64,000 nucleotides of DNA from Mixta gaviniae (GTDB lineage: Bacteria > Pseudomonadota > Gammaproteobacteria > Enterobacterales > Enterobacteriaceae): the NCBI RefSeq assembly GCF_002953195.1, contig NZ_CP026377.1:2170001-2234000 (forward strand), in the 5' to 3' direction. Under the pieces are notes generated by a model, which did no database searches, was not told the DNA's origin, and worked only from the letters and a program-made list of their open reading frames with translations. The first letter of the stretch is position 1; the number at the start of each line of letters is the position of its first letter. Shown here piece after piece: positions 35,320 to 44,783 of this stretch. A program made the translations under genes and the position numbers.

Positions 35320-37860
35320 ATGCCGTCAGACGGAAATGAAAACAGGAATAACGCCCGACGCGATGACATCACCCCTGATGTCTGCGTACGCGGCGCGAGA
35401 ACACATAATCTGAAAGACGTTTCTTTCTCCTTTCCCCGTGATGCGATGGTGGTTTTTACCGGGGTTTCAGGTTCGGGAAAATCCTCGCTGGCTTTTGATA
35501 CCATTTTTGCCGAAGCGCAGCGGCGGTTTATGGAATCCGTGGCGCCGCATGTGCGTCACCTTATGGAACAGGCCGCCATACCGGATGTTGATAACATTGA
35601 CGGCCTGCCGCCTGCGGTTGCGCTGCAGCAAAGCGGGGCGGGCGCTCAGGAGCGTTCCACGGTCGGCAGCCTGACGCGCATTGCCGTTACGCTCCGCCTG
35701 CTGCTTTCGCGCGCCGGCCAGCGCCCCGACGGGGTTGGGTTTGTGCCTGCCGAAGCGTTTTCGCCCAACAATCCGCAGGGTGCCTGTCCCGCCTGCCAGG
35801 GTATCGGCATGGTACATGAGGTTAAGGCGGAAGCGCTGGTGCCGGATCCCGCATTAAGCATCCGCGAAGGCGCCATCGCCTCCTGGCCTGGCGGCTGGCA
35901 GGCGAAAAACCTGCGATCGATCCTGGAAACGCTGGGCTACGATATCGATGCGCCCTGGAAAACGCTGTCAGAGCAGGATCGCGAATGGATATTGTTCACG
36001 GAGGAACAGCCTTCCGTGCCGATCTATGCCGGGCTGAGCGTCGCGCAGCGTAAAGAGGCGGTTAGCGCCGGTCTCGAACCGTCTTATAACGGCACCTATA
36101 CCAGCGTCAGAAAAAACGTGCTGCAAAGTTATGCCGGCGGCAAAGAGTCGGTAAGGAAACGTCTTGCCCCTTTTATTACCGTGGCGCCCTGCAAACTCTG
36201 CCATGGCAAAAGGCTCAATCAGACCGCCCTTTCTTTTACCTTCGCCGGTTACGATATTGCCGAGCTGGGCGAACTGACGGTGACACAGCTGAAAGCGCTG
36301 CTGCTGCCCTGCGCTGAAGGCGATTCTCCGCACCTGCCGCAGGAGCCCGCATTACGGGAAGCCGCGATCAGAATGACTACGGATATCTGCGAGCGACTCG
36401 GCCAGCTGGAAACGCTCGGCCTTGGCCATCTCTCACTTGGCCGCCGGACAACGATGCTCTCATCCGGTGAGCTGCAGCGCATCCGGCTGGCGACGCAGCT
36501 GATCTCGCGGCTCTTCGGCGTACTCTATGTGCTGGATGAACCGGCGGCCGGGCTGCATCCGGAAGATGTGCGCGCGCTGATCGCATCGCTGCGCGCCCTG
36601 ATTCAGACCGGCAACTCCCTTGCCATCGTTGAGCATAACCTTGACGTTATCGCCGAAGCGGACTGGCTGACCGAAGTCGGGCCGGGTCCGGGCCGCGCGG
36701 GCGGCGAAATCCTTTATAACGGATCGCCGGCCGGGCTTGAATATGTGACGCAATCGCCGACGGCAGCCTATCTGTTTAACCCGCAACATACTGGTCTGCG
36801 TCAGCGTCGGCGGCCTGAACGCTGGCTCCGGCTTGAGCAGGTTGCCTGCAATAATATCCATGATCTTGATCTGTCGGTACCGCTTGGCAGCATGACGGTG
36901 CTTACCGGCGTATCCGGCTCGGGCAAATCCACGCTGCTCACCCGCGTGCTGCCGGCGCTGCTGGCGCGCCTTGATAAAACGCCCGTGGATGAAGAAGTCG
37001 ATGAAGAGAGCCTTAGCCCGGATGTGGCAGGAAAAATTACCGCCGGTGGCACGTCGCTAAACCGGCTGGTTCGCATCGATCAACGCCCTATCGGACGCAC
37101 GCCGCGCTCTAACCTGGCTACCTATACCGGGTTCTTTGACACGGTAAGGAAGCTGTTTGCCGATACCGATGAGGCTAAAAAGCGCGGCTTCGACGCCAGC
37201 CGTTTTTCTTTCAACCTGCCCGCAGGCCGCTGCCCGGCCTGCGAGGGACAGGGGCAAATCACCATCGAGCTGATGTTTATGCCGCAGGCCAGCGCGCCCT
37301 GCGCTACCTGCGGCGGCCGCCGCTACAATGAGGAAACGCTTGAGGTGCGCTGGCAGAACAGAACCATTGCCGATGTGCTTGATCTGACGGTAGATGAGGC
37401 AGCCGATCTTTTCCGGGATAACGAAACCATTCAGCGTTCGCTTACCGCGCTGGCTTCTCTCGGTCTGGGCTATCTGAAATTAGGCCAGCCCGCCACCGAG
37501 CTGTCCGGCGGCGAGTGCCAGCGCATTAAGCTTGCCTGGGAACTTCAGCGTACGCAGCGCGGTAAAACGCTCTATCTGCTGGATGAGCCCTCAACCGGTT
37601 TACACCCATCGGACGTTGATAAACTGATGCGGGTGCTGGATCGGCTGGTGCAGCGCGGCAATAGCGTGATTATGGCGGAACATGATATGAGAATAGCCTC
37701 AGAGGCTGACTGGATCATCGATCTTGGCCCCGGATCCGGGATAAATGGCGGGCGCGTCGTTGCGGCCGGCACGCCGGAAGAGGTCAGCCGTTCCGCTGAC
37801 AGCTTAACCGCCCCCTATTTGTCCAGACAGCTGAAAAAAAGGGTGAGCGATCCGCAATAA
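35320..37860 (+). CDS. UvrA2-like ABC ATPase (excinuclease paralogue)
   Basis: An 846-residue twin-ABC protein of the UvrA family, shorter than housekeeping UvrA (about 940), as in the UvrA2/drug-resistance-associated subgroup that lacks the UvrB-binding domain. First [19 protein letters not shown] near residue 46, signature [12 protein letters not shown] near 384, Walker [14 protein letters not shown]. Second [19 protein letters not shown] near 529, signature [12 protein letters not shown] near 729, [13 protein letters not shown]. Zinc modules [24 protein letters not shown] and CATCGGRR are seen. ATG 35320 follows GGGGAT. Probably binds DNA or damaged/intercalated DNA; role in repair or resistance is inferred. 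Single gene. Confidence 0.85.
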   Translation: MPSDGNENRNNARRDDITPDVCVRGARTHNLKDVSFSFPRDAMVVFTGVSGSGKSSLAFDTIFAEAQRRFMESVAPHVRHLMEQAAIPDVDNIDGLPPAVALQQSGAGAQERSTVGSLTRIAVTLRLLLSRAGQRPDGVGFVPAEAFSPNNPQGACPACQGIGMVHEVKAEALVPDPALSIREGAIASWPGGWQAKNLRSILETLGYDIDAPWKTLSEQDREWILFTEEQPSVPIYAGLSVAQRKEAVSAGLEPSYNGTYTSVRKNVLQSYAGGKESVRKRLAPFITVAPCKLCHGKRLNQTALSFTFAGYDIAELGELTVTQLKALLLPCAEGDSPHLPQEPALREAAIRMTTDICERLGQLETLGLGHLSLGRRTTMLSSGELQRIRLATQLISRLFGVLYVLDEPAAGLHPEDVRALIASLRALIQTGNSLAIVEHNLDVIAEADWLTEVGPGPGRAGGEILYNGSPAGLEYVTQSPTAAYLFNPQHTGLRQRRRPERWLRLEQVACNNIHDLDLSVPLGSMTVLTGVSGSGKSTLLTRVLPALLARLDKTPVDEEVDEESLSPDVAGKITAGGTSLNRLVRIDQRPIGRTPRSNLATYTGFFDTVRKLFADTDEAKKRGFDASRFSFNLPAGRCPACEGQGQITIELMFMPQASAPCATCGGRRYNEETLEVRWQNRTIADVLDLTVDEAADLFRDNETIQRSLTALASLGLGYLKLGQPATELSGGECQRIKLAWELQRTQRGKTLYLLDEPSTGLHPSDVDKLMRVLDRLVQRGNSVIMAEHDMRIASEADWIIDLGPGSGINGGRVVAAGTPEEVSRSADSLTAPYLSRQLKKRVSDPQ

Positions 37861-37935
37861 TCAGCCACCGCCAGATGCGGTTAAGGAGAGCGTCTGTTAC
37901 GTGGATGGCCCGCCTGCGGGCGGGCATCCTGTCGG

Positions 37936-38958
37936 TTAACGCCAGCCCAGCGCTGGCGCTACCTGTGTCAGCACCGCTTCAATCACGTGGGCGCAGTAAT
38001 CGACGCCAAGCTGATTGGGAATGGTCAGCAGCAGCGTATCCGCCTCGGCGATCGCCTCATCCTGCTTCAGCTGCGCAATCAGACGTTCCGGCTCGGCGGC
38101 GTAGCTGCGGCCGAAAATAGCGCGCGTCTTCTCATCAAGATAGCCGACCTGATCGCCCTCTTCCCGGCTGGCGCCAAAGTAAGCGCGATCTTTGTCATTT
38201 ATCAGCGGGAAGATGCTGCGGCTCACGGAAACGCGCGCCGCGCGCGCGTGGCCCGCCTCCAGCCAGGCGGCGCGATAGGCGCGGATCTGTTTCGCCTGCT
38301 GAATATGAAACGCTTCGCCGGTTTCATCATCCTTCAGCGTCGAGCTTTGCAGATGCATGCCCCGCTTCGCTGCCCATACCGCCGTGGCGTTGGATCCCGA
38401 TCCCCACCAGATGCGATCGCGCAGCCCTTCCGAAAACGGCTCCGGTCGCAGCAGTCCGGGCGGGTTGGCAAACATCGGCTGCGGATTAGGCTTCGCAAAT
38501 CCTTCGCCACGCAGTACATCCAGCAACACTTCAGCGTGGCGGCGGCCCATCTCCGCATCGCTTTCCCCCTCCTGCGGCTGATAGCCGAAATAGCGCCAGC
38601 CATCGATCACCTGCTCCGGCGATCCGCGGCTGATGCCCAGCTGCAGGCGGCCGTTGCTGATCAGATCCGCCACCCCTGCATCTTCCGCCATATAAAGCGG
38701 ATTTTCGTAGCGCATATCAATGACGCCGGTACCGATCTCTATACGCTTTGTGCGCGCACCGATCGCCGCCAGCAGCGGAAACGGCGCGCTAAGCTGGCGG
38801 GCAAAATGATGCACGCGGAACCAGGCGCCGTCTGCGCCAAGATCTTCAGCCGCCACGGCCAGTTCGATCGACTGCTGTAGCGCATCTGCCGCGCTGCGCG
38901 TCGCCGACTGGAATGATGCGCCCCAGTGGCCAAACGACAGAAACCCGATTTTTTTCAT
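37936..38958 (-). CDS. LLM-class flavin-dependent oxidoreductase
   Basis: Luciferase-like monooxygenase of 340 residues, needing reduced FMN or F420-like flavin from a partner. The barrel opens KKIGFLSFGHWG and shows AEDLGADGAWFRVHHFARQLSAPFPLLAAIGARTKRIEIGTGVID in parts near residues 37-80, then LISNGRLQLGISRGSPEQVIDGW near 99. This is the common bacterial group annotated as putative alkanal or F420-dependent oxidoreductases; substrate unknown. AGAAGGG site before the ATG. Convergent with the UvrA2-like gene; a GC-rich hairpin without U run lies in the gap. Confidence 0.78.
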   Translation of the reverse strand: MKKIGFLSFGHWGASFQSATRSAADALQQSIELAVAAEDLGADGAWFRVHHFARQLSAPFPLLAAIGARTKRIEIGTGVIDMRYENPLYMAEDAGVADLISNGRLQLGISRGSPEQVIDGWRYFGYQPQEGESDAEMGRRHAEVLLDVLRGEGFAKPNPQPMFANPPGLLRPEPFSEGLRDRIWWGSGSNATAVWAAKRGMHLQSSTLKDDETGEAFHIQQAKQIRAYRAAWLEAGHARAARVSVSRSIFPLINDKDRAYFGASREEGDQVGYLDEKTRAIFGRSYAAEPERLIAQLKQDEAIAEADTLLLTIPNQLGVDYCAHVIEAVLTQVAPALGWR

Positions 38959-39140
38959 GCTCTACCCTTCTGTAATCAGCGGCGCCACGGCCCGCCGGTA
39001 GCCAGTTCATCTCTTTATTTACTTTAGCGGCCCCGGCGGCGGAAAGCATCCGCTGCGGCGTAACCAGATGCGTTTATCGCCCTTTAAAAGGTCACTTTCC
39101 GTCATCAGCGGCAGCGATAAACAGCAGGCGTAATGAAGAT

Positions 39141-39169
39141 TTGACGGAGTGTAAAGTTTCGCTTACCCT
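39141..39169 (+). promoter_or_regulatory. tyrP promoter with TyrR box
   Basis: TTGACG at 39141-39146 and TACCCT at 39164-39169 are spaced by 17 bases and form a plausible sigma-70 promoter. Between them TGTAAA-GTTTCG-CTTACC at 39150-39167 matches the TyrR consensus TGTAAA-N6-TTTACA at ten of twelve fixed positions. TyrR binding here would block RNA polymerase, in keeping with tyrosine repression of tyrP in E. coli. Confidence 0.6.
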
Positions 39170-39212
39170 GCGCGCATTAACTTGTAAGCGAAGCGACTAT
39201 TCAGGGGAAGGC

Positions 39213-40424
39213 GTGAGGAATCGCACTTTTGGCAGTATTTTTATTGTAGCCGGCACCACTATTGGCGCAGGCATGTTGGCGATGCCGTTGGCCGCCGCCG
39301 GGGTTGGGCCTGGCGTCACGCTGTTATTGCTGGTCGGTCTGTGGGCATTGATGTGTTATACCGCGCTGCTGCTGGTTGAAGTGTATCAGCACGCGCCGGC
39401 CGATACCGGTCTTGGCACCCTGACGCGCCGCTATCTTGGCCGTCCGGGCCAGTGGCTTACCGGCTTCAGCATGCTGTTTTTAATGTATGCGCTTACTGCC
39501 GCCTATATCAGCGGTGCGGGCGAACTGTTGGCAGCGAGCCTGAGCGAATGGTTTTCCGTCTCGATCTCTACCAGCGGCGGCGTGTTGCTCTTTACACTGG
39601 TTGCCGGCGGCGTGGTCTGTATCGGCACCCATATGGTGGATATGTTCAACCGCGTGCTGTTCAGCGCCAAGATCATTCTGCTGGTTGTGATGCTGGCATT
39701 GATGATGCCGCATATTCATCGCACCAATCTGCTGACGCTGCCGCTGGAAAAAGGTCTGGTGCTGTCAGCCATTCCGGTGATTTTTACCTCGTTCGGCTTT
39801 CATGGCAGCGTGCCGAGCATTGTCAGCTACCTGAACGGCGATTTGCGCAAGCTGCGCTGGGTATTTATTACCGGTAGCGCCATTCCGCTGGTCGCCTATA
39901 TCTTCTGGCAGCTGGCAACGCTCGGCGCAATTAATGCCGACGCTTTCAGCGCCCTGCTCGCCAGCCATACCGGGCTGAACGGGCTGCTGCAGGCGATCCG
40001 TACGGTGGTCGCTTCGCCGCACGTTGAATTAGCGGTGCATCTGTTTGCCGACCTGGCGTTGGCCACGTCGTTCCTCGGCGTCTCGCTGGGGCTATTCGAT
40101 TACCTGGCGGATCTCTGTAAGCGTAACGGTAACGTTACAGGGCGGCTGCAAAGCGGGCTGCTGACCTTTCTGCCGCCGCTCGCCTTCGCCCTGTTTTATC
40201 CGCAGGGTTTTGTACTGGCGCTCGGCTACGCGGGCGTTGCCCTGGCGGTGCTGGCGTTAATCATCCCGGTTATGCTGGTATGGCATAGCCGCAGGCAGCA
40301 CGGCGCGGCGGCTTATAAGGTGACCGGCGGCCCGGCAGTGCTGATGCTGGTCTTTCTCTGCGGCATCGGCGTGATTGTCATTCAGGCGCTGATTGCGCTG
40401 GGATGGCTGCCTGAGGTGGGGTAA
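39213..40424 (+). CDS. tyrP: Tyrosine-specific proton symporter TyrP
   Basis: Inner-membrane aromatic amino acid permease (HAAAP family) of 403 residues, exactly the length of E. coli TyrP. Eleven hydrophobic helices. Highly conserved stretches include [20 protein letters not shown] at residue 10, [16 protein letters not shown] near 190 and [21 protein letters not shown] near 276. The start is GTG at 39213 with AGGGGAAG upstream; earlier in-frame codons belong to the promoter region. Tryptophan permeases Mtr and TnaB are relatives, but similarity is clearly highest to TyrP. Ends in a strong terminator. Confidence 0.93.
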   Translation: MRNRTFGSIFIVAGTTIGAGMLAMPLAAAGVGPGVTLLLLVGLWALMCYTALLLVEVYQHAPADTGLGTLTRRYLGRPGQWLTGFSMLFLMYALTAAYISGAGELLAASLSEWFSVSISTSGGVLLFTLVAGGVVCIGTHMVDMFNRVLFSAKIILLVVMLALMMPHIHRTNLLTLPLEKGLVLSAIPVIFTSFGFHGSVPSIVSYLNGDLRKLRWVFITGSAIPLVAYIFWQLATLGAINADAFSALLASHTGLNGLLQAIRTVVASPHVELAVHLFADLALATSFLGVSLGLFDYLADLCKRNGNVTGRLQSGLLTFLPPLAFALFYPQGFVLALGYAGVALAVLALIIPVMLVWHSRRQHGAAAYKVTGGPAVLMLVFLCGIGVIVIQALIALGWLPEVG

Positions 40425-40458
40425 GTAGCCTCACGCAGAAACGTTTATCACAGCATCA

Positions 40459-40487
40459 AAAACGGGCCTTTGTGGCCCGTTTTTTTA
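40459..40487 (+). terminator. Rho-independent terminator of tyrP
   Basis: AAACGGGCC-TTTGT-GGCCCGTTTTTTT: an eight-base-pair stem with a seven-base T run, 35 bases past the tyrP stop. Confidence 0.88.
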
Positions 40488-40496
40488 TTGCTCAAA

Positions 40497-40648
40497 GCGC
40501 CGGACATCCCTGTACGGCCATCTTCTGCATGTCGTCGCTGCGCGTCGGATGCCTTACGCCAGGCGCCCAGATCCTGACGCGCCAGCGACAGGCCGATACC
40601 GCGGGCGGCACCGGTAATAAACCAGATTTTGTTATCCGGCCTATACGT
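40497..40648 (-). pseudogene. Remnant of an SDR gene with an internal deletion
   Basis: On the minus strand the frame from 40648 reads PDNKIWFITGAARGIGLSLARQ, an unmistakable SDR N-terminus with the TGxxxGIG motif. It is followed at once by DLGAWRKASDA, which resembles the C-terminal end of SDR proteins, and it runs towards the tyrP terminator. About 200 residues of the middle are missing. There is no start codon in frame and no ribosome site. It lies between the tyrP terminator and the intact SDR gene at 40664, with which it shares orientation. Confidence 0.6.
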
Positions 40649-40663
40649 TATCCCCGGCCTGCA

Positions 40664-41407
40664 TTAATAGGGGCTGGCGGTGGGACGTACAATGATTTCG
40701 CTGACGTCAACGCCATCCGGCTGCGCAACGGCATAGCCAATCGCCTCGGCGATAGCCTGCGGCGGCAGCGCGATGCGCCGAAAATCACGCATGGCGTCGC
40801 GCGCTACCGCGTCGGTGATATGGTCCGCCAGCTCCGATTCCACCACGCCCGGACAGATAACCGTCACGCGCAGAAAATCACTCTCCTGGCGCAGCCCGTC
40901 GGAAATCGCCCATACCGCATACTTGCTGGCGCAGTAGACCGCCGCCGTCGGGGAAACCGCATGGGCACCGATCGAGGCGATATTGATCACCTGCCCCCGT
41001 TTCTCTCTCTCCATCACCGGCAGCACTGCCGCGATACCGTGCAGCACCCCTTTGATATTGACGTCGATCATCTGGTTCCACTCGTCGATTTTCAGCGCGG
41101 AAAGTGGCGACAGCGGCATCACGCCGGCGTTATTCACCAGCACATCGATTTTCCCGTACTTCTCCATGGCGAAGTCGGCCATCTTCTGCACGCTGTGCGG
41201 CTGGGTTACGTCCAGCGCCAGCGCATCGATGGTGGCGCCCTGCGCGCGCAGTTCATCGCACAGCGCGGCGAGCCGGTCGGTGCGGCGCGCGCCGGCGATC
41301 AGCCGGTGCCCCTGCAGAGCCAGATGGCGAGCGGTCGCCTCGCCAATGCCGCTGCTGGCGCCGGTCAGTAAAATAACTTTGGATGCGTTCAGGTCATAAG
41401 ATGTCAC
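40664..41407 (-). CDS. SDR-family NAD(P)-dependent oxidoreductase
   Basis: Classical short-chain dehydrogenase of 247 residues. Motifs: TGASSGIGEATARHL at residue 15, NNAGVMPLSPL near 91, INIASIGAHAVSPTAAVYCASKYAV near 141-165 (catalytic Ser, Tyr and Lys). Starts with GTG at 41407 after GGAGGATC. It is divergent from an AraC-family gene 199 bp away, which probably regulates it. Homologues are annotated only as oxidoreductases; the substrate is unknown. Confidence 0.83.
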   Translation of the reverse strand: MTSYDLNASKVILLTGASSGIGEATARHLALQGHRLIAGARRTDRLAALCDELRAQGATIDALALDVTQPHSVQKMADFAMEKYGKIDVLVNNAGVMPLSPLSALKIDEWNQMIDVNIKGVLHGIAAVLPVMEREKRGQVINIASIGAHAVSPTAAVYCASKYAVWAISDGLRQESDFLRVTVICPGVVESELADHITDAVARDAMRDFRRIALPPQAIAEAIGYAVAQPDGVDVSEIIVRPTASPY

Positions 41408-41606
41408 AGGCAGATCCTCCAGGTTTTTACATACCGGAGCCGGTCGCGGCGCCGGGCGTGTCGAACTGAGGACAGCTTAGGCCGGCGCGCCGCTATGAAA
41501 CAGGTCGATAACTCTGGCATGATTGCCCAATCCTATGAGGATGATTATTTTTACACCGCGCCGTGCCATAATCGTTGCATGTTTATGTCATTCAGGGGTA
41601 ACCGCG

Positions 41607-42548
41607 ATGTTCCTTCCCGCCTCGACGCAACAGCAAGAGATGATCGACCTGATTACCCGGCTGGCGCCGCATGAAGGCTATACCCGTACGCGGCTGGAGA
41701 GCGTGCGCCTGATGCGCGCCGACCGCCCACTGGGGCGCACGCCGGTGCTGTATGAACCGAGCATCGTGATCGTTTGTCAGGGAAGCAAACGCGGGTTTGT
41801 CGCGGACAGGGAATTTTTCTATGATGCCCGGCACTATCTGGTGCTGTCGGTGCCGCTGCCCTTTTCCACTGAAACGATCGCCAGCCCGGAAACGCCGTTG
41901 CTGGCGATTTCGGTACGGCTCAATATGACCGCCATCGCGGATCTGGTGCTTGAGGTTGATCGGCAGGCGCGCGGTGAAATGGCGGCGCCGATGGGGATAG
42001 TCTCAACGCCGCTTGATGGCGCGCTGGCTGATACCGCCCTGCGCCTGCTGCGGGCGCTGACCGACCCGCTCGACGCGCGGGTGCTGGGTCCGGGCATTGT
42101 CAGGGAGCTGTGCTTCCGCGTGCTGACCGGCGTGCAGGGCGGCGCCATCCGCGCCGCGCTGGCCAGTCACGGCAGTTTCGGCCGTATCGCGCGCGCCCTG
42201 AAGCGCATCCACGACGCTTACGCGCAGACGCTGGATGTCAGCCTGCTGGCGGGCGAAGTGGGCATGAGCATTCCCACCTTCCACCTTCACTTTAAAACCG
42301 TTACCGGCACCTCGCCGGTGCAGTACCTTAAATCGGTGCGCCTGCATCAGGCGCGGCTACTGATGATCCGCGATAACCTGACGGCGGCGGCCGCCGCCGC
42401 GCGCGTCGGTTATGAAAGCACCTCGCAGTTCAACCGGGAGTTCAAACGCACCTTCGGACGCACGCCCGGCGAGGAGGCGCGCGAAATGAAAATGCTCTTC
42501 GCGCTGATGCCGGTGGCACAGCTTGAGAACATCGCCGCCAACCACTAG
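41607..42548 (+). CDS. AraC-family transcriptional regulator
   Basis: A 313-residue regulator. The N-terminal half matches the AraC_N effector domain with YEPSIVIVCQGSKRGF near residue 51 and LVLSVPLPFSTET near 77. The C-terminal HTH pair is seen as LAGEVGMSIPTFHLHFKTVTGTSPVQYLK near 218 and AAAARVGYESTSQFNREFKRTFGRTPGE near 258-290. YqhC, which controls aldehyde reductases, belongs to the same group. ATG 41607 is chosen over an upstream frame opening because AGGGG precedes it and the family begins here. Likely activates the divergent SDR gene. Confidence 0.85.
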   Translation: MFLPASTQQQEMIDLITRLAPHEGYTRTRLESVRLMRADRPLGRTPVLYEPSIVIVCQGSKRGFVADREFFYDARHYLVLSVPLPFSTETIASPETPLLAISVRLNMTAIADLVLEVDRQARGEMAAPMGIVSTPLDGALADTALRLLRALTDPLDARVLGPGIVRELCFRVLTGVQGGAIRAALASHGSFGRIARALKRIHDAYAQTLDVSLLAGEVGMSIPTFHLHFKTVTGTSPVQYLKSVRLHQARLLMIRDNLTAAAAAARVGYESTSQFNREFKRTFGRTPGEEAREMKMLFALMPVAQLENIAANH

Positions 42549-42551
42549 CCT

Positions 42552-43352
42552 CTACAGCACGCGCGCCAGAAAGCGGCGCGTGCGCTCATGACGCGGCTGG
42601 CTCAGCACCTGGCTGGCGCTGCCCTGTTCCACGATGCGGCCATCCACCATAAACACCACGTTATCCGCCACCTCGCGCGCAAAGCCGATTTCATGGGTGA
42701 CGATCACCAGCGTGGTGCCGGAGCGCGCCAGCTTCTTGATCACATCCAGCACCTCGCCCACCAGCTCGGGATCGAGCGCTGAAGTCGGCTCATCGAACAA
42801 CATCACACGCGGGTTAAGCATCAGCGCGCGGGCAATGGCGATGCGCTGCTGCTGACCGCCGGACAGGTGACGCGGCCAGGCCTGCGCCTTATGGCGCAGG
42901 CCCACGACCTCAAGCAGCCGGTCCGCCTGGGCAATCGCCGCCTGCCGCGACAGCTGACGATGGGCGATGGGCGCTTCAATCAGGTTCTCCAGCACTGTCA
43001 GATGGGGAAACAGATTGAAATTCTGAAACACATAGCCCACGTTAATGCGCTGACGCAGGATCGCCTTCTCTTTCAGCTCATAGAGCTTGTCGCCGCGCCG
43101 CTGGTAGCCGATATAGTCGCCATCGATCTGTATAACTCCCTCATCCACCCGCTCCAGATGGTTGATAGTGCGCAGCAGCGTCGATTTCCCCGAGCCGGAC
43201 GGCCCAAGGATCACCGTCACCGAGCCGGCGGCCAGTGACAGGGAGACCTCATCCAGCGCCTTATGTTTGCCGAAATATTTGCTGACGCCGGTAATGGTAA
43301 TCGCGCCCTGCTGCGCGGCGGCGTCCGCGCGGTAATCAATTGCTTCAGACAT
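42552..43352 (-). CDS. Polar amino acid ABC importer ATPase (TcyN/YxeO-like)
   Basis: Last gene of the seven-gene operon, 266 residues. Walker [12 protein letters not shown] near residue 48, Q-loop VFQNFNLFPHLTV near 100, signature LSGGQQQRIAIARAL near 157, Walker B VMLFDEPTSALDPE near 177, H-loop THE near 215. This is the PAAT class for cystine, glutamine or related amino acids. ATG 43352 has AAGGAGA and overlaps the permease stop by eight bases; the open frame extends upstream inside the permease gene. Energises uptake together with the permease and binding protein of the same operon. Confidence 0.87.
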   Translation of the reverse strand: MSEAIDYRADAAAQQGAITITGVSKYFGKHKALDEVSLSLAAGSVTVILGPSGSGKSTLLRTINHLERVDEGVIQIDGDYIGYQRRGDKLYELKEKAILRQRINVGYVFQNFNLFPHLTVLENLIEAPIAHRQLSRQAAIAQADRLLEVVGLRHKAQAWPRHLSGGQQQRIAIARALMLNPRVMLFDEPTSALDPELVGEVLDVIKKLARSGTTLVIVTHEIGFAREVADNVVFMVDGRIVEQGSASQVLSQPRHERTRRFLARVL

Positions 43353-44262
43353 GGCTTGTCTCCTTATTCGCGGCAACAGAAAGGGAACGCAGACGCCAGC
43401 GTCGCCAGCGCGACGGCAGCGGCTGACGATCAACACTGCGCGCCAGCCATCGTTCGACGCCGTGCTGCAGCACGGACAGCACGCTGGTGATCGCCAGATA
43501 CCAGACTGCGCCAACCATCAGCAGCGGGATCACCTCCTGGGTGCGGTTGTAGATCATCTGAATGGTGTAAAACAGCTCCGGCATCGCCAGCACATAGACT
43601 ATTGAGGTGCCCTTCGCCAGGCTGATGATCTCGTTAAAGGCGGTGGGCATAATAGTGCGCAGCGCCTGCGGCAGAATGATGCGCAAGGTGCGCCGCGAGG
43701 CGGAAAGCCCCAGCGCCGAGGCGGCCTCGAACTGTCCGTGATCGACCCCCAAAAAGCCGGCGCGGATAATCTCCGCGCTGTAGGCGCTCTGTACCAGCGT
43801 CAGGCCGATCACCGCGGCGGGAAACTGCCCCAGCACGTTAATGGTCTGAACGCTCCCCCACGACAGCGCGGTAAAAGGGATACCGAACGAGAGGGTCTCG
43901 TAGAGATAGGAGAAGTTATAGAGAACGATCAGCACCACCAGCAGCGGCAGCGAGCGGAACAGCCAGATATAGCCCCAGGCGAGCGCGCGGAGCAGCCACG
44001 AAGAGGAAAGGCGCGCCAGCGCCAGCAGGCCGCCGAAGATCAGGCTGAACAGCGTGCCGAACAGCGTCAGCAGCAGCGTCTGCCCCAGCCCATGCAGGAT
44101 CGCCGGGTCGAAAAACCAGTGGGCGAATACCGGCCACTCCCAGCGCGGGTTAAAAGCGACCGACTGGATCACTGCCGCCAGAATAAACAGCGCGACCAGC
44201 GCGCCGACGGTGCGCGCCGGATAGCGCGCCGGGACCACCTGTAAATGCTGATGCCTCTTCAT
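43345..44262 (-). CDS. Polar amino acid ABC importer permease (YxeN-like)
   Basis: A 305-residue inner-membrane permease. Hydrophobic segments begin near residues 18, 55, 90 and 140. The HisM/GlnP family loop is FEAASALGLSASRRTLRIILPQALRTIMP near 178-206. Unlike most PAAT permeases it has an N-terminal extension of about 50 residues and a basic C-terminal tail. Starts within the stop of the GNAT gene (ATGA overlap), so it is translationally coupled. A single permease gene implies a homodimeric channel. Confidence 0.85.
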   Translation of the reverse strand: MKRHQHLQVVPARYPARTVGALVALFILAAVIQSVAFNPRWEWPVFAHWFFDPAILHGLGQTLLLTLFGTLFSLIFGGLLALARLSSSWLLRALAWGYIWLFRSLPLLVVLIVLYNFSYLYETLSFGIPFTALSWGSVQTINVLGQFPAAVIGLTLVQSAYSAEIIRAGFLGVDHGQFEAASALGLSASRRTLRIILPQALRTIMPTAFNEIISLAKGTSIVYVLAMPELFYTIQMIYNRTQEVIPLLMVGAVWYLAITSVLSVLQHGVERWLARSVDRQPLPSRWRRWRLRSLSVAANKETSHV

Positions 44263-44774
44263 GCCTGCGCCTTAACGGGCGCGGCCGCGTCGATGATTTT
44301 GGTAAAGCGCAGCCGGCCGTCATGGGGCGGCTGACTGTAGCGTTCGAAATCGCAGTTGAGATCGAAATGGGGCTGATAGCCGTGGCCGGTATAGAGCCGC
44401 ACCGCCTCCGGCTGACGAAAGCCGGTGGTGAGATAGACCTGCCGGTAGCCGGCGGCCAGCGCGCGCCGCTCCAGCTCCTGTAAAATCAGCAGCGCCAGCC
44501 CCTGACGCCGCAGGTCGCCGCGCGTCCAGATACGCTTCAGCTCGGCGGTTTCAGCGTCAAAAGGTTTGTAAGCGCCCATGGCGATAATCTCGCCGTCACG
44601 CTCCAGGACAATAAACAGTCCCTGCGGCGGCAGATACCATTCGGTCAACTCCGGCTCCTGATGCCGGGCGAAATAGTCGCCGTAGCGCGCGGCGTACTCG
44701 GCGAACAGCCCGGTGAGGATCGGCTGCAGTTCGGGCGCCTCGGGCGACACCTCGCGGAAAAATGGCTGGCTCAT
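44259..44774 (-). CDS. GNAT acetyltransferase (SnaB/YxeL-like)
   Basis: A 171-residue GCN5-type N-acetyltransferase. The acetyl-CoA binding segment is seen as RGDLRRQGLALLILQELERRA near residue 85 and the C-terminal strand as LYTGHGY near 126. In the Bacillus yxe operon the equivalent SnaB N-acetylates S-(2-succino)cysteine so that the next enzymes can release cysteine. Its location inside a transporter-monooxygenase-deacylase operon supports that role here. Strong AAGGAGGAG site; 9 bases after the binding-protein gene. Confidence 0.75.
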   Translation of the reverse strand: MSQPFFREVSPEAPELQPILTGLFAEYAARYGDYFARHQEPELTEWYLPPQGLFIVLERDGEIIAMGAYKPFDAETAELKRIWTRGDLRRQGLALLILQELERRALAAGYRQVYLTTGFRQPEAVRLYTGHGYQPHFDLNCDFERYSQPPHDGRLRFTKIIDAAAPVKAQA

Positions 44775-44783
44775 ATCTCCTCC

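Noticed and set aside
37903-37926. GC-rich repeat GCCCGCCTGCGGGCGGGC as a bidirectional terminator
   Set aside because: Stem overlaps itself and no U run follows on either strand.
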